DNA of 64,000 nt from Procambarus clarkii (taxonomy: Eukaryota; Arthropoda; Malacostraca; Decapoda; Cambaridae): positions 30,936,558 to 31,000,557 of the forward strand of contig NC_091219.1 of the NCBI RefSeq assembly GCF_040958095.1, written 5' to 3'. The first letter of the stretch is position 1, and every line of letters begins with the position of its first letter. Under the pieces are notes generated by a model, which was not told the DNA's origin, ran no database searches, and saw only the letters and a program-made list of their open reading frames with translations. Both the position numbers and the translations under genes were made by a program. Positions 19,621-32,107 of this stretch are shown here, one piece after another.

Positions 19621-20008
19621 GAAGAGGACGGGTTGTGATCCCCCCCTCCCCCCCTCCCCCCCCCCCCTTGCCACCACCACATTTGCATCACTAAAGGTTC
19701 TCATCTGCCACAGTGCTCCCAAGAGCCTCCTCCACATTATAGCTTTATGCCCTGAATGATCTACTTAATTATGATGGTAAGTGATTAGCTGGTTATAAGC
19801 TTGGTTAATATTCGGCGGTTTTGGGGTCATATTTCTTCGTTCAGTTTTGTCTATAGGGTTGATGCTTTTATTTTGTTATCATTCATATCCCCCCCCCCCC
19901 GCCCCCCTTTATATAGGTCATCCTCAGTGACGTGCGCGCGTTTTTTGTGAAGATTAATTAGTGTGTACTACCCTACCTAATTGTGCTTGCAGAGGTTGAG
20001 CTTCGGCT

Positions 20009-20011
<3 letters not shown>
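19621..20011. other. No gene; poly-C and a LINE-tail word
   Basis: C-rich runs are at 19,640-19,670 and 19,889-19,908. A small piece like the LINE 3' region (CTACCTAATTGTGCTTGCAG) is near 19,972-19,991. Confidence 0.45.

Positions 20012-20076
<65 letters not shown>
20012..20076. repeat. GA microsatellite
   Basis: An uninterrupted GA tract of about 65 bp. Confidence 0.95.
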
Positions 20077-20081
<5 letters not shown>

Positions 20082-21308
20082 TATTTAGTAGACATTAAGA
20101 GAGAAGGAAGATGTTTATAATGTGTGGTCGTGTTCATTAAAGTGATCAACAAATGTTAGTAAGGAGCAGGTGGTGGAGCAGCATACCCACTACCCAACCT
20201 CTACACTTAACTATAAGAGAAGGAACCTCCACCGGCCTCCCCCCCCCCCTACCCTCAACCTATCACCGCCCACCCTCAATGTTCCAGGAAAGTGTGCATT
20301 TTCAATAGAGTCATTTTCACTACATCAAGTCAATTTGTACGCTTGTATCCACAGCGTACATATATATATAGATGCAATATGTGTGAGAATGGTTGACATG
20401 TCGCCAAGATTGTTGCTTATATCGTGATTGTTGTTGAATTGTCTTCAGTCGTTAGCCTTCACACCAGCCTCACAGCATACACCCTCGCATAAGTGTACTC
20501 ACACGAGAACACTTATGTGAGCCCCTATCTCCTTGGTATGATCATTCACTTATAATTCAAAAGTAAAGGCCCAAGGAGCGGGCCATGTGGGACCCGCTTA
20601 CCACTGTCCTCACCTTTCCTCTCACTATAACTCTCTGTTACCTGCCTGTGGGGTACTCTCTCACCCGGTCGAGTACTCTCCCGTTATTCAAGCCCATTTC
20701 TCCACACAGTTCTATATTATCAGCCTTTAGTTTCCACTTCTCTCACCACAGGCCGCTGCGATCTACATATAATCTTAACTACACATATACCTGTCCCATT
20801 AACTATCTCCCTATCCTACACTGCCTCACCTGTGCCGTTTCACTGGCTATTTACTAACTGTAGGATCAGTGTTATATTTCTCAGACTCATTGAATGATAA
20901 GATAACACCGTCGTATATTCTACTACAGCCGTCACCTGCTATCACCTATTATCATTTCCCCCCTATCAGCCCCTCACGATCAGTCACCTGCAATCAGGTG
21001 ACATTAGATTATATCCAGTCAAAGGGGACAAAACAAAGCATTAACGTTGCTATATTTTTTCTCCGGAATCTTTTTTTATATTACACAATCTAATCTGGTG
21101 AGAGACTGCACAGGCACTGCTAATTAAGCCATAAACAACATAATCCATATTTATCGCGCCAGCCTTAACTGTGTCGTCACCCCTCACCATGAAGGTTTAG
21201 TTCCAAGTTACATACCATTACATTACTAACGAGGCAGCCCAAGCGATTTATAGACGTAGTAACAAGTATAACTGCTCGACTCTCTCGCATGCCGTATAAT
21301 CCGCCAAC
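20077..21308. other. No gene recognised
   Basis: Mixed sequence. Short frames are present but none shows a domain, splice pairing or repeat identity. Confidence 0.5.
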
Positions 21309-21668
21309 CAAACAACAGTCTTCAGCAAGCAATAAATGTTCTTTTCATCTGTAGATAAAGCATTAAGTAGCAAGTACATGAGTTTCAAGGTTTAAGAGAA
21401 TAATAATAATAAAAGAGTTGGATAAAATACGAAACGTTTATATCCTTCGCGTTCCTTATGTCTTGTAGGACTTCGTGGATCCTACAAGACACAAGGAACC
21501 TGGGGACTGAACTCCCAGGCTCCTTATGTCTAGTAGGATCCACCTACACGATTTGCTGTTTCATTTTTATTATTATTATTCTCCTAAACCATGAAACTCG
21601 TGTATCTGCTCCCTAATGCTCTATCTACAGATGGAAGGGACATTTATTGCTTGCCGAAGACCGTTGTT
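21309..21668. mobile_element. Foldback element with about 107-bp arms
   Basis: Positions 21,309-21,415 and 21,561-21,668 are inverted copies at roughly 85% by eye, sharing GCAAGCAATAAATGT and GAATAATAATAATAAA. A second hairpin sits in the middle (TCTTGTAGGA with TCCTACAAGA, about 21,462-21,490). Confidence 0.8.
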
Positions 21669-21889
21669 TCGCTGGCCGACACGCAGTTATATCCACTGTA
21701 ACTTACTCCTCCATGCACTGTACACGCCACACAACCTGCTTGCTCTCTCCACCCAAGCCACACACTTGAAGATGTTGCCCGATATAGGGAGAGTGTGACC
21801 CTGGTAAGCCAGAGAGTGTTCACTGGGAGAAGGTGACGTGTCGTCTCATTACACCCGTACACTACACCACATTATTAAGGGAATACATT
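21669..21889. other. Spacer, nothing recognised
   Basis: No supported feature. Confidence 0.4.
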
Positions 21890-22215
21890 CCTGCGTTCAT
21901 TATATCCTGCGTTCATTATATCCTACGTTTATTATATCCTGCGTTCATTATATCCTGCGTTCATTATATCCTGCGTTCATTATATCCTGCGTTCATTATA
22001 TCCTGCGTTCATTATATCCTGCGTTCATTATATCCTGCGTTCATTATATCCTGCGTTCATTATATCCTGCGTTCATTATATCCTGCGTTCATTATATCCT
22101 ACGTTTATTATATCCTGCGTTTATTAGGCCTGCCTGCCTGCCTGCCTGCCAGCCAGCATGCCTGCCGGCCAGCATGCCTGCCGGCCAGCATGCCTGCCGG
22201 CCGACCTACCTGCCA
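21890..22215. repeat. 16-bp minisatellite followed by CTGC-rich repeats
   Basis: About 15 copies of CTGCGTTCATTATATC run from 21,890 to 22,126. The sequence then switches to CCTGCCTGCC and CCAGCATGCCTGCCGG repeats to 22,215. Frames open across both parts are artefacts. Confidence 0.93.
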
Positions 22216-22575
22216 GCCTGAGGACACAAGACTGACAACATCCGCCCGGCTGTCTAACAAGATGGTGCCCACACTGAAGCGCCTCGAGGAATGCAGACCA
22301 ATCGATAGACCAATTGAATTACCGAGAATTAAACACAAACACCCCTCAGATGAAGCACCCAAAGGCATCAACCTAGAGACAAACAGCACTCACTAAACCT
22401 ACCACAACTACACTCGTTGTTACGACTCCTCTCATAACGGCGATATCAACTGACAGGATAACAACTGCAAGGGATGACACGGCTCGCGTGTTTATAGCAT
22501 TTGTGGCAGCGTCTTGGGCAGTGTTGGGAGAGGCGCTCTCTGCATGTTGATGTGTCAGGAGGGGGGGGGCATAGG
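22216..22575. other. No feature recognised
   Basis: Unassigned sequence. Confidence 0.4.
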
Positions 22576-22760
22576 TCGACCAGACCACACACTAGAAGGT
22601 GAAGGGACGACGGTCGTTTCGGTCCGTCCTGCACCATTCTCAAGTCGATTGAGAATGGTCCAGGACGGACCCGAAACGTCGTCGTCGTCGTCCCTTCACC
22701 TTCTAGTGTGTGGTCTGGTCAACATACTTTAGCCATGTTATTGTGACTCGTCGGCCGCAT
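22576..22760. mobile_element. Foldback element, second copy
   Basis: Same family as 16,908-17,085: inverted arms of about 70 bp containing GGTGAAGGGACGAC and GGTCCGTCCTG, plus the asymmetric tail TAGCCATGTTATTGTGACTC. Confidence 0.85.
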
Positions 22761-23079
22761 AGATCGACCGCTGGGGCTGCTCCTCCCTCCTGGGGCTGCT
22801 CCTCCCTCGCCAAGCTTTGGTCAGATGTCGCAATAACCTGAGCAACAAGGTTATTGTAATATAATTGTTGTTATTAGTAGCATTCGAAGTAGTGGTAGTA
22901 GTGGTTGTGTGAATAGTAACAGCCGAGGTGGTGGTGGTAGGTGTGGCATCTGTCTCCTCCACACCCCCACCATCTCAACCCCCCCCCCTGCAACACGTAT
23001 GAAACAAGGATATACAACCCCGCATAAACCTGCCCCCCCCCACTCCCTCCCCTCACCTCAAATACTAGACAGAACAAGC
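22761..23079. other. No gene; C-rich runs
   Basis: Contains GTGGTAGT-type repeats near 22,890-22,950 and C runs near 22,979 and 23,030. No gene is visible. Confidence 0.45.
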
Positions 23080-23690
23080 AACAGCCTGGTGGGCCAAGCT
23101 CTCACAAGTCGAGCCTGGCCTCAGGCCGGGCTTGGTGAGTGGAAGAACTCCCAGAACCCCATCAAGCCGGTATTAACCTCAGAACGCAAATGAACGCGAA
23201 AACAAAATTAAACTGCAGAAAGTTCAGAGGAACGCCATTAGGCTAATTCCAGAGTTGAGAGCCATGAGTTACGAAGTCTCTCCAGAACATAAACCGTACT
23301 TTACTTACTGCTAGGTGAACAGAGGACTCAAGTGAACACGGGACTGAACGTGGGACCCTCGGTTCTGAGCTGATGACGCAGACCACTGCGCTACATCAAC
23401 ATAAAAGAATTAGGAGCCCTGATCACCACATAGAAAATTCTTCAGGGAGGAACAAGCCGGGAAAGTACAGATAGAGGGCAAACAAGGGGAGTATTTATGA
23501 GGGACGCCAAGTACCCAAGGGAGAGGCAGACAGTACCACGACGTGTCCACAGACCACTGAACAAATGGAGTAACTGAACTGAACACTGAACACTGAACTG
23601 AACACTGAACGCAGTAACGAGTGAAGGTTCAGACTCCCTACACGACTTCAACTAAACACATGACAGCTCAATACGCTCTTAAACCTCTCA
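23080..23690 (+). mobile_element. LINE remnants, broken
   Basis: Positions 23,080-23,170 match the LINE 3' segment family (AACTCCCAGAACCCCATC). From about 23,213 a frame reads like a LINE reverse-transcriptase end (LQKVQRNAIRLIPELRAMSY). It is interrupted by unrelated sequence near 23,300-23,410 and resumes with GAGCCCTGATCACCACATAG, comparable to 7,830-7,860. Confidence 0.6.
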
Positions 23691-24871
23691 ACCAGCTTAC
23701 TGGTGGAGAAGGACCCACGAGCTACAGCTCAACCCCAGCAAGCACAATTAAACGTGAACACAAAGACAAATAAAATATCCAAACGAATCCAATCAAGCGA
23801 GAAACTATTTGGAAAACGAATTCTCGGTACAAGCTTATTACTTTTTCATCTCTGGGTTCACTTCCCTTGTAAAAAGCTGCATCTCTTAACTTGCTCGCCT
23901 GCTTCGTGTTCTTCTGCCTCTAGAGGAACCCGTTGTAGCAGGAGGGAGGGGATAGAGGGAGGGAGGGAGGGGATAGAAGGAGGGAGAGAGGGAGGGAAGG
24001 AGAGATGGAGGGAGCAGCAGCTCCTGGAGGCGTTACATTATTAGCTTCCCGGAGATGAAATGGTGCGTGAATTTATTGCCAACAATATATTAACTATTTC
24101 CGATACGTTTAGAATACAGAATATTTGTATTATATATAAGCAGAACACTCTTTGTATTTTATTATACGACGTTCCATAGCCTTAATGGGTTCCAGTTTTT
24201 CACATAAAGATCTCTGGGTTTAGTGTGGTGGAGGCGCTCTGTATGCACCCGGGTCTCTTCAGTTACCACTCCGTAAAAAATCCATTTAACCTAACCAGAA
24301 ACGGAGGACATCAAAGAAACTATCATGCATATCCTATCGAGTCCAATGTGTAGAAAACGTAGATACTAGTGAGTACTAACGTTAGTGTTGCGTCTGTAGC
24401 GTTGGCTACGAGAACGTACAAAACGTGACCTATTAGCAGAACAGCCCATCCTTTTACAAGTTTCTCAACGTCAAGAAACTATCGTACTAAAGTGCCCTTA
24501 TCCTAACCTACCAGAGGACCCACAACAGAAAACGGAACAGTATGTCAATTTCAGGAGCTTTTGCCATTTTCTAGTACGACTGATTTTTGGCCTTAGGTAG
24601 AGTAGACGTCAAAATGGGACGTTGTGTTAGGAGGACGGGTCGACTTGCGAGGACGGGTCGGACCGCCAGAGGCCGCTCGCGCAGAAACTACAAATTGGCC
24701 AGTGCTACTTTTTATCCTACAATACAAATCTTGAGGTGGAAGTTGGTGCGGGTTTTTGGCCTGCCGGCGCTGGCCCGGAGGAGCGCGGGGAGGATGCTGG
24801 CGCTATTATTTATCCTGGTGGGACTATGATGCCATCTCCTGGCCGTTAATGTTACACACATACACATACTC
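23691..24871. other. No gene; purine-rich tract
   Basis: Positions 23,937-24,012 are GGGAGGGAGG-type purine repeats. GGACGGGTCG words recur at 24,633-24,662. The rest is unassigned. Confidence 0.45.
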
Positions 24872-24985
24872 GCATGTAACGCAAGCATACACGCATACAA
24901 CGCAAGCATACAGGCATACAACGCAAGCATACAGGCATACAACGCAAGCATACAGGCATACAACCACAAGCCTCACGCATACAAC
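24872..24985. repeat. 21-bp minisatellite, about five copies
   Basis: The unit is CGCAAGCATACAGGCATACAA with changes in the first and last copies. Confidence 0.88.
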
Positions 24986-25092
24986 GCAAGGAAACGAACC
25001 ACACAGACATAACTGCCAAGCCAAATGCACAACCTGAGCTATTCAAGTCATATTTGGAGGACAATGTGTGTAACATCTCAGATATTCACAAA

Positions 25093-25330
25093 GGAACCGG
25101 GCCCGGGATTCATCATATATTTACGTGTCCACTTACGAAACCTGTACATCTTTCATCAACCCTAGCGGCCTAGCTTGCCGCTGTGATAAACATCAATTAT
25201 TAGCTACGAGGTTGTCACTAGCAACAACTTGGGTCGGGAACGACTTCGTAGCGCTGCCAAACTTATAAACTGGGCCGCCATGATCCAGGAAAGATGTAAA
25301 GGCTTCATGAATGGTCACGTAAACGCTTGA
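25093..25330. mobile_element. Diverged foldback element
   Basis: The ends resemble the element at 199-436: CACTTACGAAACCTGTACAT on the left and GAAAGATGTAAAGGCTTCAT on the right. The arms are more diverged here. Confidence 0.6.
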
Positions 25331-25984
25331 TATTTCCTAAACGATTTTAATACAAATCTTTAATACAAATCATACACTAGACTTGTATGATTGGGGACAC
25401 TAACACGAGGCAAGAAAGGGAATTACGGGTGGACTGCATATTCCTACACCACCATGAGGCTATGGAGACGTTATGTGATTGAATTGGCTCCATTTTCTCT
25501 GCCCTTAAGATATCACCAGTACAAAACACGGATTTTTGGGCAGTCACGGTCCAGTTTTTGTACATATGCTCCACTTGCTATTAATCTTGGAGGATTCAAT
25601 ACATGACACAAAAGAGCAAAAACTAGAATAAAACATACAAAAGCTTACAAAAAAACACCCACACCCACACACACACACACACACCAAGAGCAAACTAGCA
25701 GCCGGCGCCGACTGGGCTGCCCACCAGGAGAACATATCAATAGCGAGCCACGCAACATCTATCTTCACCAGGTAAATACCCTTCCAGATTTTCAAGGGTC
25801 CTGTGTGACTGATTACGGTCTTCATAGCCAGAGAGCGGAAAATAACCTGTCCCTTTGCACGACTTGATTAATGGACGCTGCTTACGTTAAACATGACTCG
25901 GCGGATGGCAGCCCACCTTCCCTCTCGCGCGCCCCGGCACTCCAAGATGGCCGTTATTGTCGTACGAGACTAACGTTGTTTAAG
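25331..25984. other. No gene recognised
   Basis: Unassigned sequence with a short CA tract near 25,654-25,683. Confidence 0.45.
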
Positions 25985-26153
25985 GAAATGTAGATGTTTA
26001 TCTCTCAGAATGTTTGGTAATATGTTTATTGTTTGTGATGTGTGTCTATGTATGTATTAACACGATGTACTGAACGGGGTGAGAATAGCTTGAGCTACCT
26101 CATCCCTTTGTGTGTATTTTACCTCAATAAACTGATTTCAATTTCAATTTCAA
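25985..26153 (+). mobile_element. LINE 3' end
   Basis: Matches 8,098-8,258 closely: GATGTTTATCTCTCAGAATG, CTGAACGGGGTGAGAATAGC, CTCATCCCTTTGTGTGTATT and CAATAAACTGATTTCAATTT. Only the 3' part is present. Confidence 0.85.
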
Positions 26154-27420
26154 AGGTTGTTTACTACTCGTTTGCTTATCCAGACGAGAAGCGGGGTACA
26201 TGTGCGCCCGTCCTCACAAACACTGGTGAAACGCTCGTTAATCCAGCCGCCAAACCCCTCGGTTATTAATGAATAACATTTTACACATTAGTGTACACAA
26301 CTTTTTGTTCGAATTTTTGTTGAACCTCTGAATTCTTCACACACGTACTGCAAATACAAGTAATTGCCTTCATAACCAAAATATCTCACTTATACCAGGT
26401 GAGATATTTTGTACACACAATTGTAATGTGCGTTGGAGACAATATGTGTTTTGGTTACACAAAACGTTAAAATTGACGAATGCATGTTGGAGAGCGACCG
26501 CGGATTAGTCGAGCATAACTTGAGAGTGGGTCAGTATATGAAAATCTTTGGAGGAGCTCCTTACTAATGATGCATGATATGCTGCAAGGTGTGTAACTTA
26601 GCATATCGTGGGCCATTGGTAACGCGCACCTGGGGGTGACACAGGACGCTGGTTCGATCCCGTCGCCGTTCCAAACATTTCCCCATAGGAATATCACGTT
26701 ACTGTAATTTCATTGTGTGTTAATTAATGTTTATATAGGTGTTGTACTTGACCATGTGATGCCATGACTGCTCACTATTCTCACGACAAATGTGCTGTAC
26801 CACGTCCTTATGATTCGTCTAGGCATTCACCCTTGCCTCTCTCATTGTGTTACTACTCGTCTAACATTACATATTTGTTAATACCCTGTATTAAGAACGT
26901 GGATGGGGGGCGGTGTGCAGGACAAACATATCAATTGTGACACTAGCTCTCCACACGTCAATTGCTTAACTTAGAAACTGTACTTGTGGTCGATCTCGAA
27001 CCCATTGTTGATGTGACGATTTATACTGAATTTTGTAACTAGCTCATCAAGATTGTAAATTGCTTAGCTAAATGAATTGTGGGATTCAGTCCTTGAGCCC
27101 ATTATGTGCCTCTGTAACCCTTTCCACTACCAGTCACAACAAGGGTATGGGGTGCATAATAAATCAACTAAACTAAGAACCTTGTATATCTTATGTTATT
27201 ATTCGAACCCCAGTTGGAAACAGACCCAACTATACGATGGGTTAACCCAAGTATCGCGCTTCCAAAAGGGTCGCCCAAGTTGGAAAAGACAAACGCTGAA
27301 AGAATATTGTTGAAAACATCTTGATAACTGATTAAACCAAAATTATTTATTAGTCAGAAGAAAGACAGAAACGCGATCTATATGTAAAACCTCTACCAGA
27401 CAAATATTTTAAGTAAAACC
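26154..27420. other. No gene; one hairpin
   Basis: AAAATATCTCAC (26,378-26,389) is repeated inverted at 26,399-26,410. TATGGGGTGCATAATAAA near 27,147-27,164 recurs near 49,956-49,973. Nothing else is recognised. Confidence 0.5.
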
Positions 27421-28160
27421 GGAGTATTTGTAGTTGTATAAAAGTGGCAGTTTTCATCGCTCGTCAAACTCAAAAACCGCAGCATTCATCTCAGAACCAT
27501 GCCTATTTCACGCAGATTCCTTAATAAACGTAAGAGTTTTATATGTCACAAGAAAGACAGATATATAAGCTTCGTTCTAAATACCTTACCATGGGCATAT
27601 TTAAATTTAAAGCGAAGATACGTGTACTTTTTTAATAGCCGAGCTCCGACTCCGGACAGATCGATCGACAGAGCAACTCTCTCTCAGAACAATGCTTATT
27701 TCACGTAAATTTGTAAATAATCGTAAATTTTTTATATGCCTCAAGAAAGATAGGAATATAAGGCTCATTTTAAACACTTTATCATAGACATAATTAAAGT
27801 TCTAATGAAGATTCATGTATTTTAATAATCGCCGAGCTCCGACCCCCGCATAGACTGAGCGACAGAGCAACTCTCTCAGAAGAATGTTTATTTTACGTAA
27901 ATTCGTTAATAAACACAAATGTTTTACACGTCTTAAGAAAGATAGAAATATAAGCTTTATTTTAAATACATTACATTAGACATATTTAAAGCTCAAGTGA
28001 AGATATATATGTTTTTATAGTGGCGTTCAGTAGCTTTTCGGTCATGGAGTGCAGACGCCTATGCACTTGCCAATATGTTGTGTAATTAACAAAGATACGC
28101 TAATAAAGCCTAAAATATTACATGCCTCCAGAAAGACAGAGCTATAATCGTTATTGTGAG
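27421..28160 (+). repeat. About 193-bp satellite-like monomers, three copies plus a partial
   Basis: Monomers start near 27,496, 27,689 and 27,882; a diverged partial follows near 28,086. Shared words are AAGAAAGATAGAAATATAAG and GCCGAGCTCCGACTCC. The first monomer keeps a 69-codon frame rich in Lys/Arg (27,499-27,708), but the period is not a multiple of 3 and the later monomers have stops. TATAAAAG lies at 27,437-27,444 upstream of the first monomer. More diverged monomers are at about 30,290-30,420, 30,440-30,560 and 30,815-30,930. Confidence 0.75.
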
Positions 28161-28489
28161 TGCATCAAAGGAAATATATCATGTTGGAGACCAATGATAT
28201 AGTAATTTTAATTTAAGTTTCGAGTCCCGCCCGGTCGAGAGAGATGGGGCGACTCTCGCCTCATCTATTGGAGATTCTGTCCACTAAAGACCCAAAGCTA
28301 CTCAAACCTTCCTAGCATTACGTAAGCAATGAAGTAATATGGTATATTTACTCACCATAATGTGGATGCTGGATGCAGAAAATGAGAAAACATAATTTTA
28401 CTCTGAACAAATATCATTTCATAACAAAATAAGATGTAAATATGTAATATCAAAGGAAGTCGATGGTCCTAGCAACAATATCGTGGAGC
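28161..28489. other. AT-rich, nothing recognised
   Basis: No supported feature. Confidence 0.4.
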
Positions 28490-28960
28490 GACTTATCCAA
28501 GATATATTGCTCTCTGGAAAGTGTTTGCTGGCATATCAACCTTCTGTACACAGTGATCCAGTCGTCGAACTTCTCTGCTCAAATTATCGCAAATTTAATT
28601 TATGATGTTAACAAGCAGAATGCGTATTTTTAATCAAATCTAACATAACTAGCCAGAAAACGTTAAAGATTATTTAAAAATACATGGTTGGAAGTTAAAT
28701 CAACTCCATAGAACAATATTTTTGTTATAGATACTAATCGTTATTTGTTGGTATGCGTTCGCTACTTAAACTATCATGTACTGTATTTATGTAAAATCTC
28801 CCTGTTTCTTCGGACATGGAACACGGAACCTTACACGCTCTCTGATTTACTGTTTAATAGAGATTCACAAATAAGCTTATGATTGTATACGTTATCAAAA
28901 AGGCAGTGACAAAGTCAATTTTGCATTTTAATCACAGAGATTAGATCTTAGTGAGATAGG
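28490..28960 (-). repeat. Dispersed AT-rich repeat, inverted relative to 49.1-51.9 kb
   Basis: Reverse complement of two blocks elsewhere in the window. The left part (about 28,490-28,700) matches 51,603-51,850, and the right part (about 28,680-28,915) matches 49,140-49,385. Shared words include GCGTTCGCTACTTAAA and TCTAACATAACTAGCCAGAA. Confidence 0.75.
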
Positions 28961-29230
28961 AAAGATATTCATATTTTAAAGAAGGATTTTTGAACCATCG
29001 CTCTCCCTATCGATAGAAACTAACTTTTTTTTTTTGTTATTATTAACAAGCTTAGGTATACACAGTAATATGCTGCTACCCTATTCTATATGAAAGATTA
29101 CACAGTATCTATCAAAAACTAGCTATAAGTTCATTAAATATTCCCATCTCACAGGATGGTTAGTTATACATGGAATCAGGGGATAAAATACCAGCCTCAA
29201 TAAAAAAAAAATCAACTGTGACTAACAAGA
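28961..29230. other. AT-rich spacer
   Basis: No feature is recognised here. Confidence 0.4.
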
Positions 29231-29300
29231 ACACCACTTACGGGCTATTCATGCCCGTGCTACCTTTTGGGTGGCTTAATCCTCATCAATCAATCACAAG
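29231..29300. mobile_element. Single arm of a foldback element
   Basis: TACGGGCTATTCATGCCCGT and TTTTGGGTGGCTTAATCCTC match the right arm at 19,416-19,490. The other arm is absent. Confidence 0.8.
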
Positions 29301-29439
29301 AAACAAGGGATACATCTCCCGTCACGCAGGGTCCAGTCGCACCTCCACAGATCTCCAGTATCATCTATTGATACTGTTAATGGTTCAAGAGGACTACCAC
29401 TTACGGGCCTACCTCAAGGTAACAATCAGGTGAGAACAT

Positions 29440-30260
29440 AAAATATAAGGCTGATCTATTAGCCTCCGTTAGCAAAATCCGGGTACAGCATAAGAATATC
29501 TTCCAATATTCCTAAGTGTATGAAGTAATTACAGAGTTCAAAGTACCTTATACCATTTGGTCTGAAGTCACTTATAACAGGGCAATCACAGATATAGTGT
29601 TGGTGAGTATGTCCCAGCTCTTGTTCACATAGTTTACAATTGGAATATTCACCATTGGGGGCTATTCATTACCTGCAGCCACCTGCGATACATTTATTTA
29701 TTTATTTATTTATGCATATACAAGAATGTACATAAGGAATGTGACGATACAAATATGGTAATTACAGTCTTGTAAAGCCACTAGCATATCGATATCCTAG
29801 CCTAATTCTGGCAATTACAATGTCACACTGTCATTGTGACACTAGTGGAAGTTTTATGCTGTCCGTTCATATAATTCTCGATTCCAAACATGTTTACTTA
29901 GTTTAGTTCATTAATTATGCACCCCATATATCATCTTGTGGGCGGTGGGTGGAAAAGGTTACAGAGGCACATAAACATGTCATAGCTCTTTATACTCTTG
30001 CTTTCTGGCTTTTGTGTGTCAGTGACTGCTCTTCTGTCTTCCCTAATTTCCTAAAATATTGCGGCTTTGACAGAAGAGATTGGAATGCCCATATCCCACT
30101 CAACTTCAGGCTTATCACATTCAGTTTTAGCTGCCTTGTTTGTGTCATCATGCTGGACAACACCTATATGAGAAGGTATCCATACAAATGAGACTTTGAA
30201 ACTCCTACTGTTTGCAATAATAATGTTGTTTATATTGGATGTTACAACTACAACCTTTTG
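29440..30260 (-). mobile_element. LINE remnant: RNase H domain and Cys/His C-terminus
   Basis: The minus strand reads an RNase H-like segment near 30,060-30,190 with VSFVWIPSHIGVV and an Asp in the following HDDTNKAAK stretch. Further on, near 29,490-29,660, a C-terminal frame reads CKLCEQELGHTHQHYICDCP, a Cys/His cluster usual at the end of RNase H LINEs. Between them lie TTTA repeats (about 29,694-29,712) and unrelated sequence. Related fragments are at 38.0, 42.7 and 50.4 kb. Confidence 0.75.
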
Positions 30261-30269
30261 AAGATCAAT

Positions 30270-30940
30270 GCTAATTTTATCTAGATAATGTAATAAACGA
30301 AAGTTTTCTATGTCAACAGAAAGGCAGAAATATAAGCTACACTTTAAATACTTGTCATAAATATAACTGAAGTGAAAGCGAAGATATATGCATTTGATAC
30401 TGTACAGTTTCTTGATGGCTTGCTCTAAGAGTGTGAAGCCCTTCACACCAGCCTATAAATTGTGTAATTTATTTCCATATATGCTAATTAACCTTAAAAT
30501 CTATATGTCAGAAGAAAGGAAGATGTAGACGTTAATGTGACAACATTTCAAGAAATATCTCTCTCTTTAAAGAGAGTTAAATTTAAGTTATTTAAATTTA
30601 TTATTTTTAGTTATTTATTTAAGTTAAAGTTATTTAAAGTTATTTAAAGTTAAATTTATTTAAATTTATTTATTTATTTATTTTATTTAAATTTATTTAT
30701 TTAAATTTGAGTTATTTAAAGTTAAATAATACAATCCTATCGCCGGTGTCCGGACACATGAAAGCTACTTAGGTATCAGTGGCCAGCCAGGTGGAGATCA
30801 CAGGCTGTACAATACTGATAAATTATGTAATTCACAGAGATACGTTGATAAATATTAATGTTTTATATTTTATTAAAAATACAGATATATACTTTGTTTC
30901 ATACGTTAAATGTAACAATATTTCAGTATATATTATATAA
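30270..30940. repeat. Diverged satellite monomers and TTTAAA-type AT repeats
   Basis: Pieces at 30,290-30,420, 30,440-30,560 and 30,815-30,930 resemble the 193-bp monomers of 27.4-28.1 kb (GAAATATAAGCTACACTTTA). Between them, 30,590-30,730 is built of TTATTTAAATT words. Confidence 0.6.
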
Positions 30941-31023
30941 GCATAGTATATATAATTCAGTATATACAATATATAATAAGAGTGTCAGACCACGGAGGAA
31001 GAATTGAAACAGGAATTTCCTTT

Positions 31024-31096
31024 AGTACTTTCTTATATTAATACATCTTCAGAGCGAACCATTCCTTCTGAAGATGTATTAATATACGAAAGTACT
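31024..31096. repeat. Inverted repeat with 30-bp arms
   Basis: Arms 31,024-31,053 and 31,067-31,096 differ at one base and are separated by 13 nt. The inner word is TATTAATACATCTTCAGA. Confidence 0.9.
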
Positions 31097-31367
31097 TAGA
31101 GCATTCTATTGTGGTTTTAATATTGAACAATTATACATATACGAAACAGACAAATCTGGTGTCCGAAATAGTAAAAATATTAGTGTGCGATGTGATCAAT
31201 GTAAGGGGGATATTGGGTGTGCCTCGTATCCCCTACAACAACAAGAAGTTCCAGAGCGATGAGGCCGCCACCTACTAGCTTCAGGATGTCGTCGAATCTA
31301 AATCAACAATATACTACCGCCGCTACTTTCTCGGAAACGTAAGTACCTGCCGCTTTACTTCTCTCAC
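31097..31367. other. Spacer
   Basis: No feature is recognised here. Confidence 0.4.
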
Positions 31368-31510
31368 CCTGCCTAGCCTGGCCTGGCCTGACCTGGCCTA
31401 GCCAGACCTGACCAGACCTAGCCAGACCTGACCAGACCTGACCTGGCCTAGCCTTACCTAGCCTAGTCTGACCTGGCCTAGTCTGACCTGACCTGGCCTA
31501 GCCTTACCCA
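31368..31510. repeat. Degenerate CCTGACCTGGCCTAG tandem repeats
   Basis: Five-base words (CCTGA, CCTGG, CCTAG, CCAGA) alternate over about 140 bp. Confidence 0.85.
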
Positions 31511-32107
31511 ACACTAATCACCACACGTGACAGCCCAAACGAATCGCAAATAAGTACACGTAACAAGTCATATGCCCGGACACTCTTTCACCTTGGGGAC
31601 TGAGTGGTAACTATTGTATAGAAGAGCCGGCTCCCTGAGAGTGGTAAGAGGGCGTGATAAGAGGCTAACGTGTGGTCTTGAAGGAAGTCGATAAAGCAGA
31701 CAATTTTCAAAAGGAAGGGCAGCATAACGAGCAGACAGGAATGGACAGACAGTCGGTTATCCCATAATGTGTAATACGCCCCGCACAGCATGGGTGGAGT
31801 GGGGGGGGGGTTGTAGCAGGGCACAGTATGGTGATGGTACGGGTGAAGTACACACCCACTGAATTCCTGCCATCAATAATTGTTTTCATAACCATTAGAA
31901 CAATGGCATCCCTCCAGCCACCATCCTTCCACTGACCCCCTCCTCTGGTCCTCCACCTCAGACAATAACCCCCCACACCCCCTCTCCCTTCCAGACATCA
32001 GCATGTCAAAATCAGTACCATAATGTGTTTAAACTATTTAAACTAAGTCATTGTGTATCTCAAGGTATCTTAATTCATTTGAAAGTGTACATGTGCATTC
32101 GTTCATA
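31511..32107. other. No feature recognised
   Basis: Unassigned. A G run is at about 31,801-31,810. Confidence 0.45.
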
